Assembly: GCA_016786865.1 (NCBI GenBank)
Contig: JAEUVE010000007.1
Location: forward strand, 1 to 64,000
DNA from: Sediminibacterium sp.
GTDB lineage: Bacteria > Bacteroidota > Bacteroidia > Chitinophagales > Chitinophagaceae
Reading direction: 5' to 3'
DNA length: 64,000 nt
Under the pieces are notes generated by a model, which ran no database searches, was not told the origin of the DNA, and saw nothing but the letters and a program-made list of their open reading frames with translations. Both the position numbers and the translations under genes were made by a program. Below, in pieces: positions 43,309 to 51,831 of this stretch (position 1 is the stretch's first letter; each line of letters starts with the position of its first letter).

Positions 43309-44190
43309 ATGAAAAGAATTCTGACAATGGCAGCATGCCTTTTTGCTGCGGGTGCAGGTTATGCACAAACCGATAGTACTGAAAACAGAACTGATACTGT
43401 TAAAGTAGGAAATTTCATCATCATCAAAAAAAAGAAAAGTGGAACGGATGATGAAGGCGTTTACAAAAAAAGCAACAAAAATCTTGACCTCGATATGCTG
43501 TTGCGTATAGAGCGTCGTCCGGCCAGAAACAAAAACATCAGCACCAACTGGTGGATTCTCGACCTGGGATTTGCGAACATGCGAGACAATACCGATTATG
43601 CCTATGCCCAGGCCGGCAGTTATTTCAGAACACTCAGACCGGCAGATGGTCCGGTAAATGCAGACAGCTATCGCCTGATTACCGGAAAATCCACCAATGT
43701 AAATCTTTGGTTCTTCATGCAGAAGCTGAATGTGAGCAAACACGTGCTCAACCTGAAATATGGTCTGGGACTGGAGATGTACAATTTTCGCTATGATACA
43801 CGCCTGAGCTACCGAAAAGATCCCCAGCCTTATGTATACAATGATTCCATTAGCTTCAGCAAAAACAAGCTTTATGCAGGATACCTGACTGTTCCTTTTA
43901 TGGTGAATGTGAACACAACGCCGAATAGCCGGAAAGGATTCAGTTTTAGCGCTGGTGTAAGTGCAGGATACCTGCTGAGCAGCCGCAACAAACAGGTAAG
44001 TGCAGAACGGGGTAAACAAAAAATCAACGGAGACTTTAACCTGGAACCCTGGAGATTTGCTGCGATCGGAGAAATGGGTATTGGCCCGGTTCGTTTGTAC
44101 GGTTCTTACAGCCTGAATAAGTTTCAGAAAGACATTACTCGTGTAGAACAGTTCCCTTATACCGTTGGTATCCGGTTCAGTCGCTGGTAA
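43309..44190 (+). CDS. Outer-membrane beta-barrel protein
   Basis: This 293-residue protein starts with a signal peptide (MKRILTMAACLFAAGAGYAQ). The first 80 residues are charged and flexible (FIIIKKKKSGTDDEGVYKKS). An eight-stranded-like barrel region follows, with alternating strands such as NLWFFMQKLNVSKHVLNLKY, LYAGYLTVPFMVNVNTTPNS and the last strand FPYTVGIRFSRW ending in an aromatic residue, as BamA substrates do. This is the PorT/OmpW-like type of small Bacteroidota barrel. It is the third gene of the sigma/anti-sigma operon. Confidence 0.85.
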   Translation: MKRILTMAACLFAAGAGYAQTDSTENRTDTVKVGNFIIIKKKKSGTDDEGVYKKSNKNLDLDMLLRIERRPARNKNISTNWWILDLGFANMRDNTDYAYAQAGSYFRTLRPADGPVNADSYRLITGKSTNVNLWFFMQKLNVSKHVLNLKYGLGLEMYNFRYDTRLSYRKDPQPYVYNDSISFSKNKLYAGYLTVPFMVNVNTTPNSRKGFSFSAGVSAGYLLSSRNKQVSAERGKQKINGDFNLEPWRFAAIGEMGIGPVRLYGSYSLNKFQKDITRVEQFPYTVGIRFSRW

Positions 44191-44227
44191 ATCATCTGTC
44201 TCTTTTTTCTCATGTTAATATAATAGT

Positions 44228-44252
44228 CGCTCCCTTTTCAGGGAGCGTTTCT
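44228..44252 (+). terminator. Intrinsic terminator after the barrel gene
   Basis: CGCTCCC and GGGAGCG form a 7-bp stem with loop TTTTCA (44228-44247), followed by TTTCTATTT. It closes the sigma/anti-sigma/barrel operon. Confidence 0.85.
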
Positions 44253-44333
44253 ATTTGATGATGGCTATTGTTTATAATTAACAGGCCTGTCACAATGATT
44301 TTTCTTAGTTTCCGTTTATAAATAAAAACATTC

Positions 44334-44876
44334 ATGAAAACCCTGGCTTACTGGATGGTTTTGTTGGGAGGGGTAATGGTTACCACATCGTTCAGAAAGC
44401 ACAAAACCATCAATCCCTTTACGGCAGATAAGGACACTTATGCTGTGTATGTGATTAAAAGTGAGTATGCCTTAAAAGTATACGACTCTACCGGTGAGTG
44501 GATGGCGACCTATCCGGTTGTTTTTGGCAGCCCGGACCTGGGAGATAAAATGATGCAGGGCGACCGGAAAACTCCTGAAGGAGTATTTCATATTGCCGGA
44601 AAAAGAGCCCACCAGAAATGGACCCGTTTTTTAATGATAGACTATCCCAACCGGGAGAGTATAGAAAAGTTTAATCAGCGAAAAGCTGCGGGGCTGATCC
44701 CTGCCAATGCAAAGATTGGTGGAGAAATTGGAATACACGGAACACTTCCGCATGGAGACAATGTGATTGATCAGTACCGCAACTGGACAGAGGGTTGTAT
44801 CAGTACCAAGAATATGTATATACAGGAGCTGTTCAGCTTATTGCCCGTAGGAACAAGGGTAGAAATCCGTCGTTAG
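44334..44876 (+). CDS. L,D-transpeptidase family protein
   Basis: This 180-residue exported protein begins with a hydrophobic signal segment (LAYWMVLLGGVMVTTSF). The YkuD domain follows: YAVYVIKSEYALKVYDSTGE, the GDRKTPEGVFHIAGK strand, and the active-site region GEIGIHGTLPHGDN and WTEGCISTKNMYI with the catalytic His and Cys (about 155). It would cross-link murein stem peptides at the third residue. It overlaps the amidase gene by 4 bp, tail to tail. Confidence 0.92.
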   Translation: MKTLAYWMVLLGGVMVTTSFRKHKTINPFTADKDTYAVYVIKSEYALKVYDSTGEWMATYPVVFGSPDLGDKMMQGDRKTPEGVFHIAGKRAHQKWTRFLMIDYPNRESIEKFNQRKAAGLIPANAKIGGEIGIHGTLPHGDNVIDQYRNWTEGCISTKNMYIQELFSLLPVGTRVEIRR

Positions 44877-46060
44877 TTTTTACTTAGTTTGATTGTGTTC
44901 AGCCAGTCTATAATGCCCAGCTGAACCTTAGAGGCTACCTGTGTATGAAACAGGGTTTTCACAATTCTTTTTTCGTCAGACTCATTACTCACAAAGGCAA
45001 TCTCCACCAAACAGTTGGGAAATTCTGTAGGGGAATTCAATGCAAAATTGAAATGCCCGATGTTTCCAAACTCTTCCAGTTTCAGTTCCAACATCCGTTT
45101 CAGTACGCTCTGGGTCAGGGGCCTGAAGCCAATATGTTTGTAATAAGTACTTACTCCTTTGATGGTCGGATTAGAACTGGAATTCAGGTGCAGGGATATG
45201 AGCAGATCGGGGTTTTGTTCCTGCAACCAAAGGATCCGGTCCTTATTGTCGAAACTGCTGTCGCTGTTTCGGGTCATAATGACCTTCTTTACTTTTAATT
45301 TCTTAAGCGATTTTTCCAGGGCTTTGGCAAAGCGTAAAGTGTATTCTTTTTCGGAAGTATTAAGCAGCGGTCCTGTAGATCCGGCATTGGTTCCCCCGTG
45401 TCCTGCATCGATGGCAATGGTGAGTTTACGGAGATCCAGTATGGGAGGCTGACGCTTCACGCGCAATTGCAGCGTGTTACCTTTGTAGCCGATGCTGTAT
45501 CCCCAGTGCTGCTGATGCTTCAGTTCAACGATTACCCGAACCAGATCATCTTCCACCTGGTTGTAATATACATTCTTTACTTCTTTCAGGCTGCTGAGCT
45601 GGGTAACCCAGTTGGTATTGCTTTGTACGCCAAACAAATCGATCATGATCCTGGAAGGGCCAATTTCCATCCAGGTTTTGTATGGAAGTTTTTCCGGTAA
45701 GCTCATATTCACATAGTCAAAGAGGGAGTCTCCTTTGGCTACGAATGATCCGCTAACATAGAATGGCTTTTTAACAGGTAAAGCGGAATCGGCTTTTATG
45801 AATGATTGATCCAGGTATGCACTGTGCCATTTGGACAATTGTACCTTGTACATTCCTTTTACAGAGTCTACAATTTTAAGCAACACATTGGTATCGATAT
45901 ACCCCATTTTGGCACCTCCCAGTCTGTCCTCACCCTGGCCGTAAGACAGGGCAGGCAGTTTGCCTGTTGTACGGCCGTATCTGGGGGCTACTTGTGTGTT
46001 ATCCTGTGCAGCGGTATATAAACTGATCATTACTGTTAGTAAAAGGAGGGGTTGTTTCAT
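44873..46060 (-). CDS. N-acetylmuramoyl-L-alanine amidase
   Basis: This 395-residue protein has a signal peptide (MKQPLLLLTVMISLYTAAQ). The first 190 residues are a beta-rich part. The catalytic Amidase_3 domain follows: LTIAIDAGHGGTNAGSTGPL with the zinc His, EYTLRFAKALEKSLKKLKVK, LISLHLNSSSN with the second His, and the Glu in PTEFPNCLVEIAFVSNESDE. It cuts the bond between MurNAc and L-Ala for cell separation. The upstream part may bind an activator or cell wall. It is transcribed toward the L,D-transpeptidase gene. Confidence 0.92.
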   Translation of the reverse strand: MKQPLLLLTVMISLYTAAQDNTQVAPRYGRTTGKLPALSYGQGEDRLGGAKMGYIDTNVLLKIVDSVKGMYKVQLSKWHSAYLDQSFIKADSALPVKKPFYVSGSFVAKGDSLFDYVNMSLPEKLPYKTWMEIGPSRIMIDLFGVQSNTNWVTQLSSLKEVKNVYYNQVEDDLVRVIVELKHQQHWGYSIGYKGNTLQLRVKRQPPILDLRKLTIAIDAGHGGTNAGSTGPLLNTSEKEYTLRFAKALEKSLKKLKVKKVIMTRNSDSSFDNKDRILWLQEQNPDLLISLHLNSSSNPTIKGVSTYYKHIGFRPLTQSVLKRMLELKLEEFGNIGHFNFALNSPTEFPNCLVEIAFVSNESDEKRIVKTLFHTQVASKVQLGIIDWLNTIKLSKN

Positions 46061-46094
46061 TTACTGAAGGTAAAAAAATCAGTTGCATATACCA

Positions 46095-46123
46095 TAAAAA
46101 AAGCGCCTGCATCGCAGGCGCTT
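46095..46123 (-). terminator. Intrinsic terminator of the acyl-CoA dehydrogenase gene
   Basis: AAGCGCCTGC/GCAGGCGCTT (46101-46123) is a 10-bp stem, followed on the minus strand by TTTTTTT. It is 24 bp past the stop codon. Confidence 0.88.
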
Positions 46124-46146
46124 TGAATCATTAATTGAAAATTGGA

Positions 46147-47937
46147 TTAGAGTTTGTATCCATTGTCTGCGACCAAACGCTCTGCAATTCTTCTGCGGGC
46201 ATCTTTGGTGTTGTAAGCTTCCACTTTGGTGAAACGCTTCAGGCCAATATGCATCATGCGCAGTTCGTCGCCATCTGCAAATGCATTCAACGCGTCCTTG
46301 CCGGATTTGTTGATGCGATCTGCAGCATCGTACAAGTAGGTCCTCATCATATCTGCATACAAGGTTGCTGCTGCTTCTCCTTTGTCTTTGGTAAGCTTCA
46401 TTACACGGAGCAATGCACTTTCTACATGGAATAATTCAATAGACATATCTGCAATGTTCATCAGAATCTCCTGTTCTTTATCCAGTTGCATCATCAGTTT
46501 TTGTACTGCTGCACCGGCAACCATCAGAATGGCTTTCTTAAAGTTGGCAACGGCCTTCAGTTCTTTTGCAAAAGGTCCTTCGTCTTCGCTTCCGAAATCA
46601 GGAATGCTCATCAGTTCTTTTTGAACAGCCATGGCTGGTCCCATCAGATCCAGTTTACCCTTCATTGCACGCTTCAATACCATGTCTACAGTCAACAAAC
46701 GGTTGATTTCATTGGTGCCCTCGTAAATCCGGTTGATCCGGCTATCACGATAAGCTTTGGATATCATGTACTCGTCGCTGAACCCGTTACCACCATGAAT
46801 CTGCACGCCTTCATCCACCACATAGTCCAGGGTTTCACTACCGAATACTTTCAGAATTGCACACTCTATTGCATACTCTTCTGCTGCACCCAGCAGCGCT
46901 TCTGCAAATGTTTTGCCGCTGGCTGCCAGTTCATGTTCCTTATCGTCGATCCATTTGGCTGTACGATACAGGGCACTCTCACAAACCCATAAGCGAATGG
47001 CCATTTCTGCCATTTTGTGTTTGATGGCGCCGAACTTGTAAATAGGCAATTTGAACTGTTCTCTGGTAACAGCGTACTTTACAGAAATATCGGTTGCTTT
47101 TTTGGCCCCACCTAAAGTTGCAGCGCATAATTTCAGGCGACCGATGTTCAGAATATTGAAGGCAATGATATGGCCTTTGCCAATTTCGCCGAGTACATTT
47201 TCCACAGGAACTTTACAGTCCTGGAAGTAGAGCTGAACGGTGGAAGATCCCTTGATGCCCATCTTGTGCTCTTCCGGGCCCTGGGTAAATCCTTCTGTAC
47301 CACGCTCTACAATAAATCCAGTGAACTTATCGCCGTCAATTTTTGCAAAAACCGTGTATACATCTGCAAAACCACCGTTGGTGATCCAGCATTTTTGACC
47401 GTTCAGGATATAGTATTTTCCATCGTCGCTGAGTTTAGCAACAGTTTTTGCGCTCAAAGCATCGCTACCGCTGTTGGGCTCTGTTAAGCCATAAGCGCCT
47501 TTCCACTCGCCGCTGGCCAGTTTGGGAATGTATTTTTGTTTCTGCGCTTCGGTACCAAAATAGAGGATTGGCAAAGAGCCGATACCGGTATGTGCAGCAA
47601 TGGCTACAGAAAAAGAGTGTCCTCCTCCGAGTCCTTCATTTACAATGGTAGAAGTGATGAAATCCTTACCCAGTCCTCCGTAGGCTTCGGGGAAAGAGGT
47701 AGACAGTAATCCCTGTTCGCCGGCTTTTTCCATCAAAGATGGAACGAGCCCGGGTTCCTGTTTATCGATCCTTTCCACAACTGGAAGGATCTCAGTTTGC
47801 AGAAACTGCTCGCACATATCCATTACCATGGATTGTTCTTCATTGAAATCTTCCGGGATGAAAGTTTCATATGGGTTGCTTTCTTTGATAATCCACTCGC
47901 CGCCCTGAAGGGCTTTTGCTTTGTTGGTGGCTTCCAT
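46147..47937 (-). CDS. Acyl-CoA dehydrogenase (very-long-chain-like)
   Basis: This 596-residue flavoenzyme introduces the trans-2 double bond into acyl-CoA. The N-terminal helical domain (MVMDMCEQFLQTEILPVVER) leads to GAYGLTEPNSGSDALSAKT (FAD and substrate region), then the QIHGGNGFSDEYMISKAYRD and RINRIYEGTNEINRLL stretch with the catalytic Glu (YEGTNE). The extra C-terminal 150 residues (about 430-596) are typical of the VLCAD-like class and the dimer interface. The MarR gene lies immediately upstream on the same strand, so it may regulate it. Confidence 0.94.
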   Translation of the reverse strand: MEATNKAKALQGGEWIIKESNPYETFIPEDFNEEQSMVMDMCEQFLQTEILPVVERIDKQEPGLVPSLMEKAGEQGLLSTSFPEAYGGLGKDFITSTIVNEGLGGGHSFSVAIAAHTGIGSLPILYFGTEAQKQKYIPKLASGEWKGAYGLTEPNSGSDALSAKTVAKLSDDGKYYILNGQKCWITNGGFADVYTVFAKIDGDKFTGFIVERGTEGFTQGPEEHKMGIKGSSTVQLYFQDCKVPVENVLGEIGKGHIIAFNILNIGRLKLCAATLGGAKKATDISVKYAVTREQFKLPIYKFGAIKHKMAEMAIRLWVCESALYRTAKWIDDKEHELAASGKTFAEALLGAAEEYAIECAILKVFGSETLDYVVDEGVQIHGGNGFSDEYMISKAYRDSRINRIYEGTNEINRLLTVDMVLKRAMKGKLDLMGPAMAVQKELMSIPDFGSEDEGPFAKELKAVANFKKAILMVAGAAVQKLMMQLDKEQEILMNIADMSIELFHVESALLRVMKLTKDKGEAAATLYADMMRTYLYDAADRINKSGKDALNAFADGDELRMMHIGLKRFTKVEAYNTKDARRRIAERLVADNGYKL

Positions 47938-47981
47938 TGTCGTTAGTTTAAATGTTTATTATTTACAAGTCCTTTTATCCG

Positions 47982-48464
47982 TTATTTATCGATAATATCC
48001 GGAACCCCTCCGGTAAGGTTATCGTATACCCTTTGAAAAACAGATTTTACCGTTTCTATTTCCTGTTTGCTTACCCCTACCAGCGCCTCACTCATGGTCT
48101 GATTGGCCAGATCGATGGTTATATCCTGCAACTCATAAGCCGCATTTGTTAATGCTACCAGGTTGATTCTTCGGTCGGTAGGAGATGCAATTCGTTTAAC
48201 CAGTTGCTGTTTTTCGAGGTTGTCGATCAACCGGGTAATACTGGGTTTGTCCCGAAAAGTTCTGTTGCAAAGCTCCTGTTGACTCAGTTTATCTTCTTTC
48301 CATAAATGATATAAAACACTCCACTGCTCAATGGTAATTTCCAATCCCGCATTTCTGAAATTCTTCTGCAATCTTCTTGCCACAGCGGTGGAAGCCATGC
48401 CGTTGATCACACTGTACAACTCACCCCTTTTAAATTCCCCCCGCTTAATTTGGTTGTTTGACAT
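47982..48464 (-). CDS. MarR-family transcriptional regulator
   Basis: I choose the ATG at 48464, giving 160 residues, because a perfect operator-like palindrome lies 5 bp upstream; an earlier ATG at 48518 would run through it. The protein has the MarR winged helix: TIEQWSVLYHLWKEDKLSQQ, ELCNRTFRDKPSITRLIDNL (recognition), and EKQQLVKRIASPTDRRINLV (wing with the DxRxxxLxLT-like pattern). It is 45 bp upstream of the acyl-CoA dehydrogenase gene and may control fatty-acid breakdown. The ligand is unknown. Confidence 0.9.
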   Translation of the reverse strand: MSNNQIKRGEFKRGELYSVINGMASTAVARRLQKNFRNAGLEITIEQWSVLYHLWKEDKLSQQELCNRTFRDKPSITRLIDNLEKQQLVKRIASPTDRRINLVALTNAAYELQDITIDLANQTMSEALVGVSKQEIETVKSVFQRVYDNLTGGVPDIIDK

Positions 48465-48468
48465 ATAG

Positions 48469-48484
48469 TTAGTTATGCAACTAA
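48469..48484. promoter_or_regulatory. MarR operator-like palindrome
   Basis: TTAGTT-ATGC-AACTAA is a perfect palindrome whose half-sites match the common MarR-type site. It lies just upstream of the MarR start and about 70 bp from the divergent hydrolase gene at 48551, so one dimer could control both. Confidence 0.7.
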
Positions 48485-48550
48485 TTTCAAAATAAGTTCG
48501 TTTCTTTGATACTACCAAGAATTAATTGGTAAAATTTAGCTTAAAAACCT

Positions 48551-49360
48551 ATGAGCAGTCAGTTTATACCATACGGTCCTTCCAGGCTCCATTACAAGCG
48601 TTATGGTACAGGCCCCCAAATAATATTCTGCTTTCATGGTTACGGCGAATCTGCGGAGCATTTTGGCATTTTTGAACCTTATCTGGGCAGGGATTTTACG
48701 CTGGTGGCCATCGATGTCCCTTTTCATGGTGAAACTGACTGGAAGGGTGAGTTGCTTTTTCAGCCGGAGGAAATGCTCCGGTTAATGCAACAGATCATGG
48801 CAGGGTCCCGGGAGCCGGTTGTGTTATTCGGTTATAGCATGGGAGGCAGGATGGCTTTAAAAATATTTGAACTGATGCCGGAACAGGTGAGCAGAATCGT
48901 GCTGGTTGCTCCGGATGGTTTGTATAAAAACAAATGGCAGTGGATCAGTACCCAAACCAAACTGGGTAACCGGATTTTTCAGCATGCAATGCATCACCCA
49001 GGTCCGTTGCTTAGCCTGCTCAATCTGGCAGAACAGCTCCGCATTTTTAATAAGCGGATCATCAGGTTTGCCCATTATTACCTGGACGACGCCAACAGCC
49101 GGAAAATGCTCTATAAAATTTGGACTACCAACCGCCGGTTCCGACCCCATCCTGCTAAAGTAAAGCCTTTGATTAAACAGTATCAGGTGCCTGTACAATT
49201 GATTTTTGGGAAGTACGACCGCATCATTCCTACCAAACGGGGGCGCCATTTTGGGAAAAACATCAGCCCCTTCGTTCAGGTAGCCGAACTGGAAGCAGGA
49301 CATCAGTTGCTGCGGGAGAAATATGCAAAACAGATTGCTTCTTTTTTTGTAACGGGATAA
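48551..49360 (+). CDS. Alpha/beta hydrolase
   Basis: This 269-residue protein begins IPYGPSRLHYKRYGTGP and has the oxyanion region FCFHGYGESAEHFG. The nucleophile elbow is VLFGYSMGGRMALKIF (GYSMG), the acid is probably in FGKYDRIIPTKRG, and the base is in LEAGHQLLREKY. No signal peptide, so it is cytoplasmic. The substrate is not evident; esters or small amides are usual. It ends 18 bp before the glycosyltransferase and may be co-transcribed. Confidence 0.9.
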   Translation: MSSQFIPYGPSRLHYKRYGTGPQIIFCFHGYGESAEHFGIFEPYLGRDFTLVAIDVPFHGETDWKGELLFQPEEMLRLMQQIMAGSREPVVLFGYSMGGRMALKIFELMPEQVSRIVLVAPDGLYKNKWQWISTQTKLGNRIFQHAMHHPGPLLSLLNLAEQLRIFNKRIIRFAHYYLDDANSRKMLYKIWTTNRRFRPHPAKVKPLIKQYQVPVQLIFGKYDRIIPTKRGRHFGKNISPFVQVAELEAGHQLLREKYAKQIASFFVTG

Positions 49361-49378
49361 TGGTTTTCTTTGTTGCAG

Positions 49379-50524
49379 ATGACCGCAGCCTTTTTGTTAA
49401 TCCTTACAGCCCTCCTGGCAGCTTATTGTTTGCTGATCTGTATATACCGTTATTGGTTTTTGCGGCTGAAAGTATATCAGCCTATGCCGGATGGTACTCC
49501 CCGAACCAGGTTTACCATTATTATTCCCGCCCGAAATGAAGCTGCTTCCATTGGTCATTGTCTGAAGAGCATAGTGCAACTGGATTATCCACCTGAACTG
49601 CTGGAAGTGATCGTGGTCAATGATCATTCTACCGATGATACTCCGGGAATTGTGCTGGAGTGGAAGCAGGATTTTCCTCAACTCAGGCTGATTAACCTGG
49701 CAGACCACCTGACTGGTAACCAGAATGCATATAAGAAAAAAGCAATTGAAATTGCTGTGGCACAAAGCAGTGGCAACTGGATGGTTACCACAGATGCAGA
49801 CTGTATAATACCCAAAAAATGGCTGTACCTGTTCGATCGGTATATTCAGGAGCATGAACCTGTATTTGTAGCGGCACCGGTGATGTTTACCCCTAATTCT
49901 TCCTGGTTGGGGATTTTTCAGGTACTGGATTTCATTAGCCTGCAGGGCATTACGGCCGCCGCAGTTGCCGCAGGATATCACAGTATGTGCAATGGAGCCA
50001 ACCTTGCCTACAGTAAAGTCGCTTTTGATACAGTAGGTGGTTTTAAGGGGATTGATCACATTGCCAGCGGAGATGATATGTTACTGATGTACAAGATCAG
50101 TCAGGCTTATCCGGGCAAACTGGGTTTTTTATTTTCACCTGAAGCCATCGTACAGACTGCACCCATGCCCGATTGGAAAAGTTTCCTGAATCAGCGGATT
50201 CGTTGGGCCAGTAAAGCAGACAGCTATTCGGAGAAAAGTATTTTTTGGGTTTTATTCCTTGTGTATTGTGTGAATGCCTTGTTGCTGATGGGTTTGTTGC
50301 TCGGACTGTTCCTTCAGGGATTCTATCCCTGGGTGATCTGTTTGCTGGGCGTAAAGACCTTGGTGGAAATCTTGTTCATGTGGCCGGTAGCCAGTTTTTT
50401 CAACGAGCAAAAATTGCTGATTTTTTTCCCACTGATGCAGCCGTTGCATTTGGCGTATACCGTGGTTGCCGGATGGCTGGGAAAGTTTGGCCGTTACCAG
50501 TGGAAGGGTCGATCTGTGCAATAG
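49379..50524 (+). CDS. Family 2 glycosyltransferase, membrane-bound
   Basis: Starting at the ATG at 49379 gives 381 residues. A hydrophobic N-terminus (TAAFLLILTALLAAYCLLIC) is followed by the GT-A domain with RFTIIIPARNEAASIGHCLK, VIVVNDHSTDDTPGIVLEWK and TTDADCIIPKKWL (DAD). Further markers are ANLAYSKVAFDTVGGFKGID, SGDDMLLMYKISQAY and the QRIRWASKAD region (QxxRW), as in processive synthases. Three C-terminal helices follow. It adds sugars to lipid-linked or extracellular glycans; the acceptor is unknown. Confidence 0.92.
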   Translation: MTAAFLLILTALLAAYCLLICIYRYWFLRLKVYQPMPDGTPRTRFTIIIPARNEAASIGHCLKSIVQLDYPPELLEVIVVNDHSTDDTPGIVLEWKQDFPQLRLINLADHLTGNQNAYKKKAIEIAVAQSSGNWMVTTDADCIIPKKWLYLFDRYIQEHEPVFVAAPVMFTPNSSWLGIFQVLDFISLQGITAAAVAAGYHSMCNGANLAYSKVAFDTVGGFKGIDHIASGDDMLLMYKISQAYPGKLGFLFSPEAIVQTAPMPDWKSFLNQRIRWASKADSYSEKSIFWVLFLVYCVNALLLMGLLLGLFLQGFYPWVICLLGVKTLVEILFMWPVASFFNEQKLLIFFPLMQPLHLAYTVVAGWLGKFGRYQWKGRSVQ

Positions 50525-50525
50525 A

Positions 50526-50678
50526 TTACAACAGATGGTCCGCTTCCGCAGCAGGTGCACCGTTTTCGGGAAAGAACGCATAGATCAACAAAGGGATCAG
50601 CATAAAAAAGGATAAAAAAAGCCGTATAGGAGATTTCATATAAGGATGATTTGATGATTGGACTGGAATATTCGACAT
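50526..50678 (-). CDS. Small 50-aa putative membrane protein
   Basis: This ORF lies in the 50525-50754 gap on the minus strand and ends 2 bp from the glycosyltransferase stop. It reads MSNIPVQSSNHPYMKSPIRL then FLSFFMLIPLLIYAFFPENG, followed by APAAEADHLL. The middle is one hydrophobic helix of about 18 residues. A second ATG at codon 14 (MKSPIRLFLS) is an equally good start and gives a short signal-anchor-like peptide. I know no family. The size of the gap and its convergent placement make a real small gene plausible, not certain. Confidence 0.42.
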   Translation of the reverse strand: MSNIPVQSSNHPYMKSPIRLFLSFFMLIPLLIYAFFPENGAPAAEADHLL

Positions 50679-50754
50679 TCGTTTAACAGGTTAATTTGTT
50701 CATCGGTGAATACAAGCCTCTTATCGGTATGTAAACACCTCAATAATTACAAAA

Positions 50755-51831
50755 TTGTCCGTTCAAAATAAAGACCGCCGGTTCTTCAATAAACTGATCC
50801 GAAATAAAGGGGCATTCTTTGGTATGATACTGATTGCGTGCAGTATGCTGCTTGCCTTGTTTGCTTATTTTGCTGCACCAGACGGATCGCCCAATGCCAA
50901 CCGGATGATTCCGGAAATTGGAAGTAAAAAACCCGGATTTACCATTGGGCTGCTCCAGGTATATAAAACCAGGACTATTCAGGCGCCAGGCTGGTTTACC
51001 CGACTGATTGAAGGACAGGAGGACCACTATGATTATATACCCATTTCAGCCTACCGGATAAATGGGGACAGCATTTATTTTCAGAAGTTTATTGATGATG
51101 GTGTTACGGAAGCCGGAGTACTGCCTCTTCGTGCGCTGTCTGTTACTCCGGTACGCCAGGTCACATACACTATTGGGACGGATAAATTTGGTAGGGATAT
51201 TGCCAGCAGGCTGATCATTGGTGTACGGGTAAGTTTGAGCGTGGGATTGATTGCAGTATTGATCTCCCTTACCATTGGAATTTTCCTGGGGTCGCTGGCC
51301 GGTTATTTCAGGGGTTGGGTGGATGATGTAATCATGTGGCTGATCAATGTGATATGGAGTATTCCTACGTTATTGTTGGTCTTTGCCATTACGCTGGCCC
51401 TTGGAAAGGGGTTCTGGCAGGTGTTTATTGCTGTGGGATTAACCATGTGGGTAAATGTGGCGAGGCTCGTAAGGGGGCAGGTACTTGCGGTACGGGAACT
51501 GGAATACATAGAAGCTACCAGGGCCCTGGGTTATTCGCATCTGCGTACGATTGTGAAACATATTCTGCCTAATATACTGGGTCCGGTAATGGTTATAGCC
51601 GCCAGTAATTTTGCTTCGGCCATTGTAATAGAAGCAGGCCTGAGTTTTCTGGGAGTAGGTGTACAGCCTCCACAACCCAGCTGGGGACTGATGATCAAGG
51701 AAAATTACAATTTCATCATTACGCACAATCCGATGCTGGCATTGGCGCCGGGTATCGCCATCATGTTGCTGGTACTGGCTTTTAATTTATTGGGAAATGG
51801 TTTGAGAGATGCCATGAGTGTCCGGAACTAA
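50755..51831 (+). CDS. ABC transporter permease of the DppC/OppC type
   Basis: This 358-residue permease opens with a TTG start (SVQNKDRRFFNKLIRNKGAF); no ATG lies in frame before residue 22. An N-terminal helix (GMILIACSMLLALFAYFAAP) is followed by a 120-residue periplasmic loop, then five helices. TIGTDKFGRDIASRLIIGVR and the EAA loop (EYIEATRALGYSHLRTIVKH) are typical of peptide/nickel permeases. No other subunits of the transporter are encoded next to it, which is unusual. It ends 4 bp inside the O-antigen ligase gene. Confidence 0.88.
   Translation: MSVQNKDRRFFNKLIRNKGAFFGMILIACSMLLALFAYFAAPDGSPNANRMIPEIGSKKPGFTIGLLQVYKTRTIQAPGWFTRLIEGQEDHYDYIPISAYRINGDSIYFQKFIDDGVTEAGVLPLRALSVTPVRQVTYTIGTDKFGRDIASRLIIGVRVSLSVGLIAVLISLTIGIFLGSLAGYFRGWVDDVIMWLINVIWSIPTLLLVFAITLALGKGFWQVFIAVGLTMWVNVARLVRGQVLAVRELEYIEATRALGYSHLRTIVKHILPNILGPVMVIAASNFASAIVIEAGLSFLGVGVQPPQPSWGLMIKENYNFIITHNPMLALAPGIAIMLLVLAFNLLGNGLRDAMSVRN

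Noticed and set aside
48465..48518. Longer MarR start
   Set aside because: It would place the operator palindrome inside the coding region; the 48464 start fits the family length.
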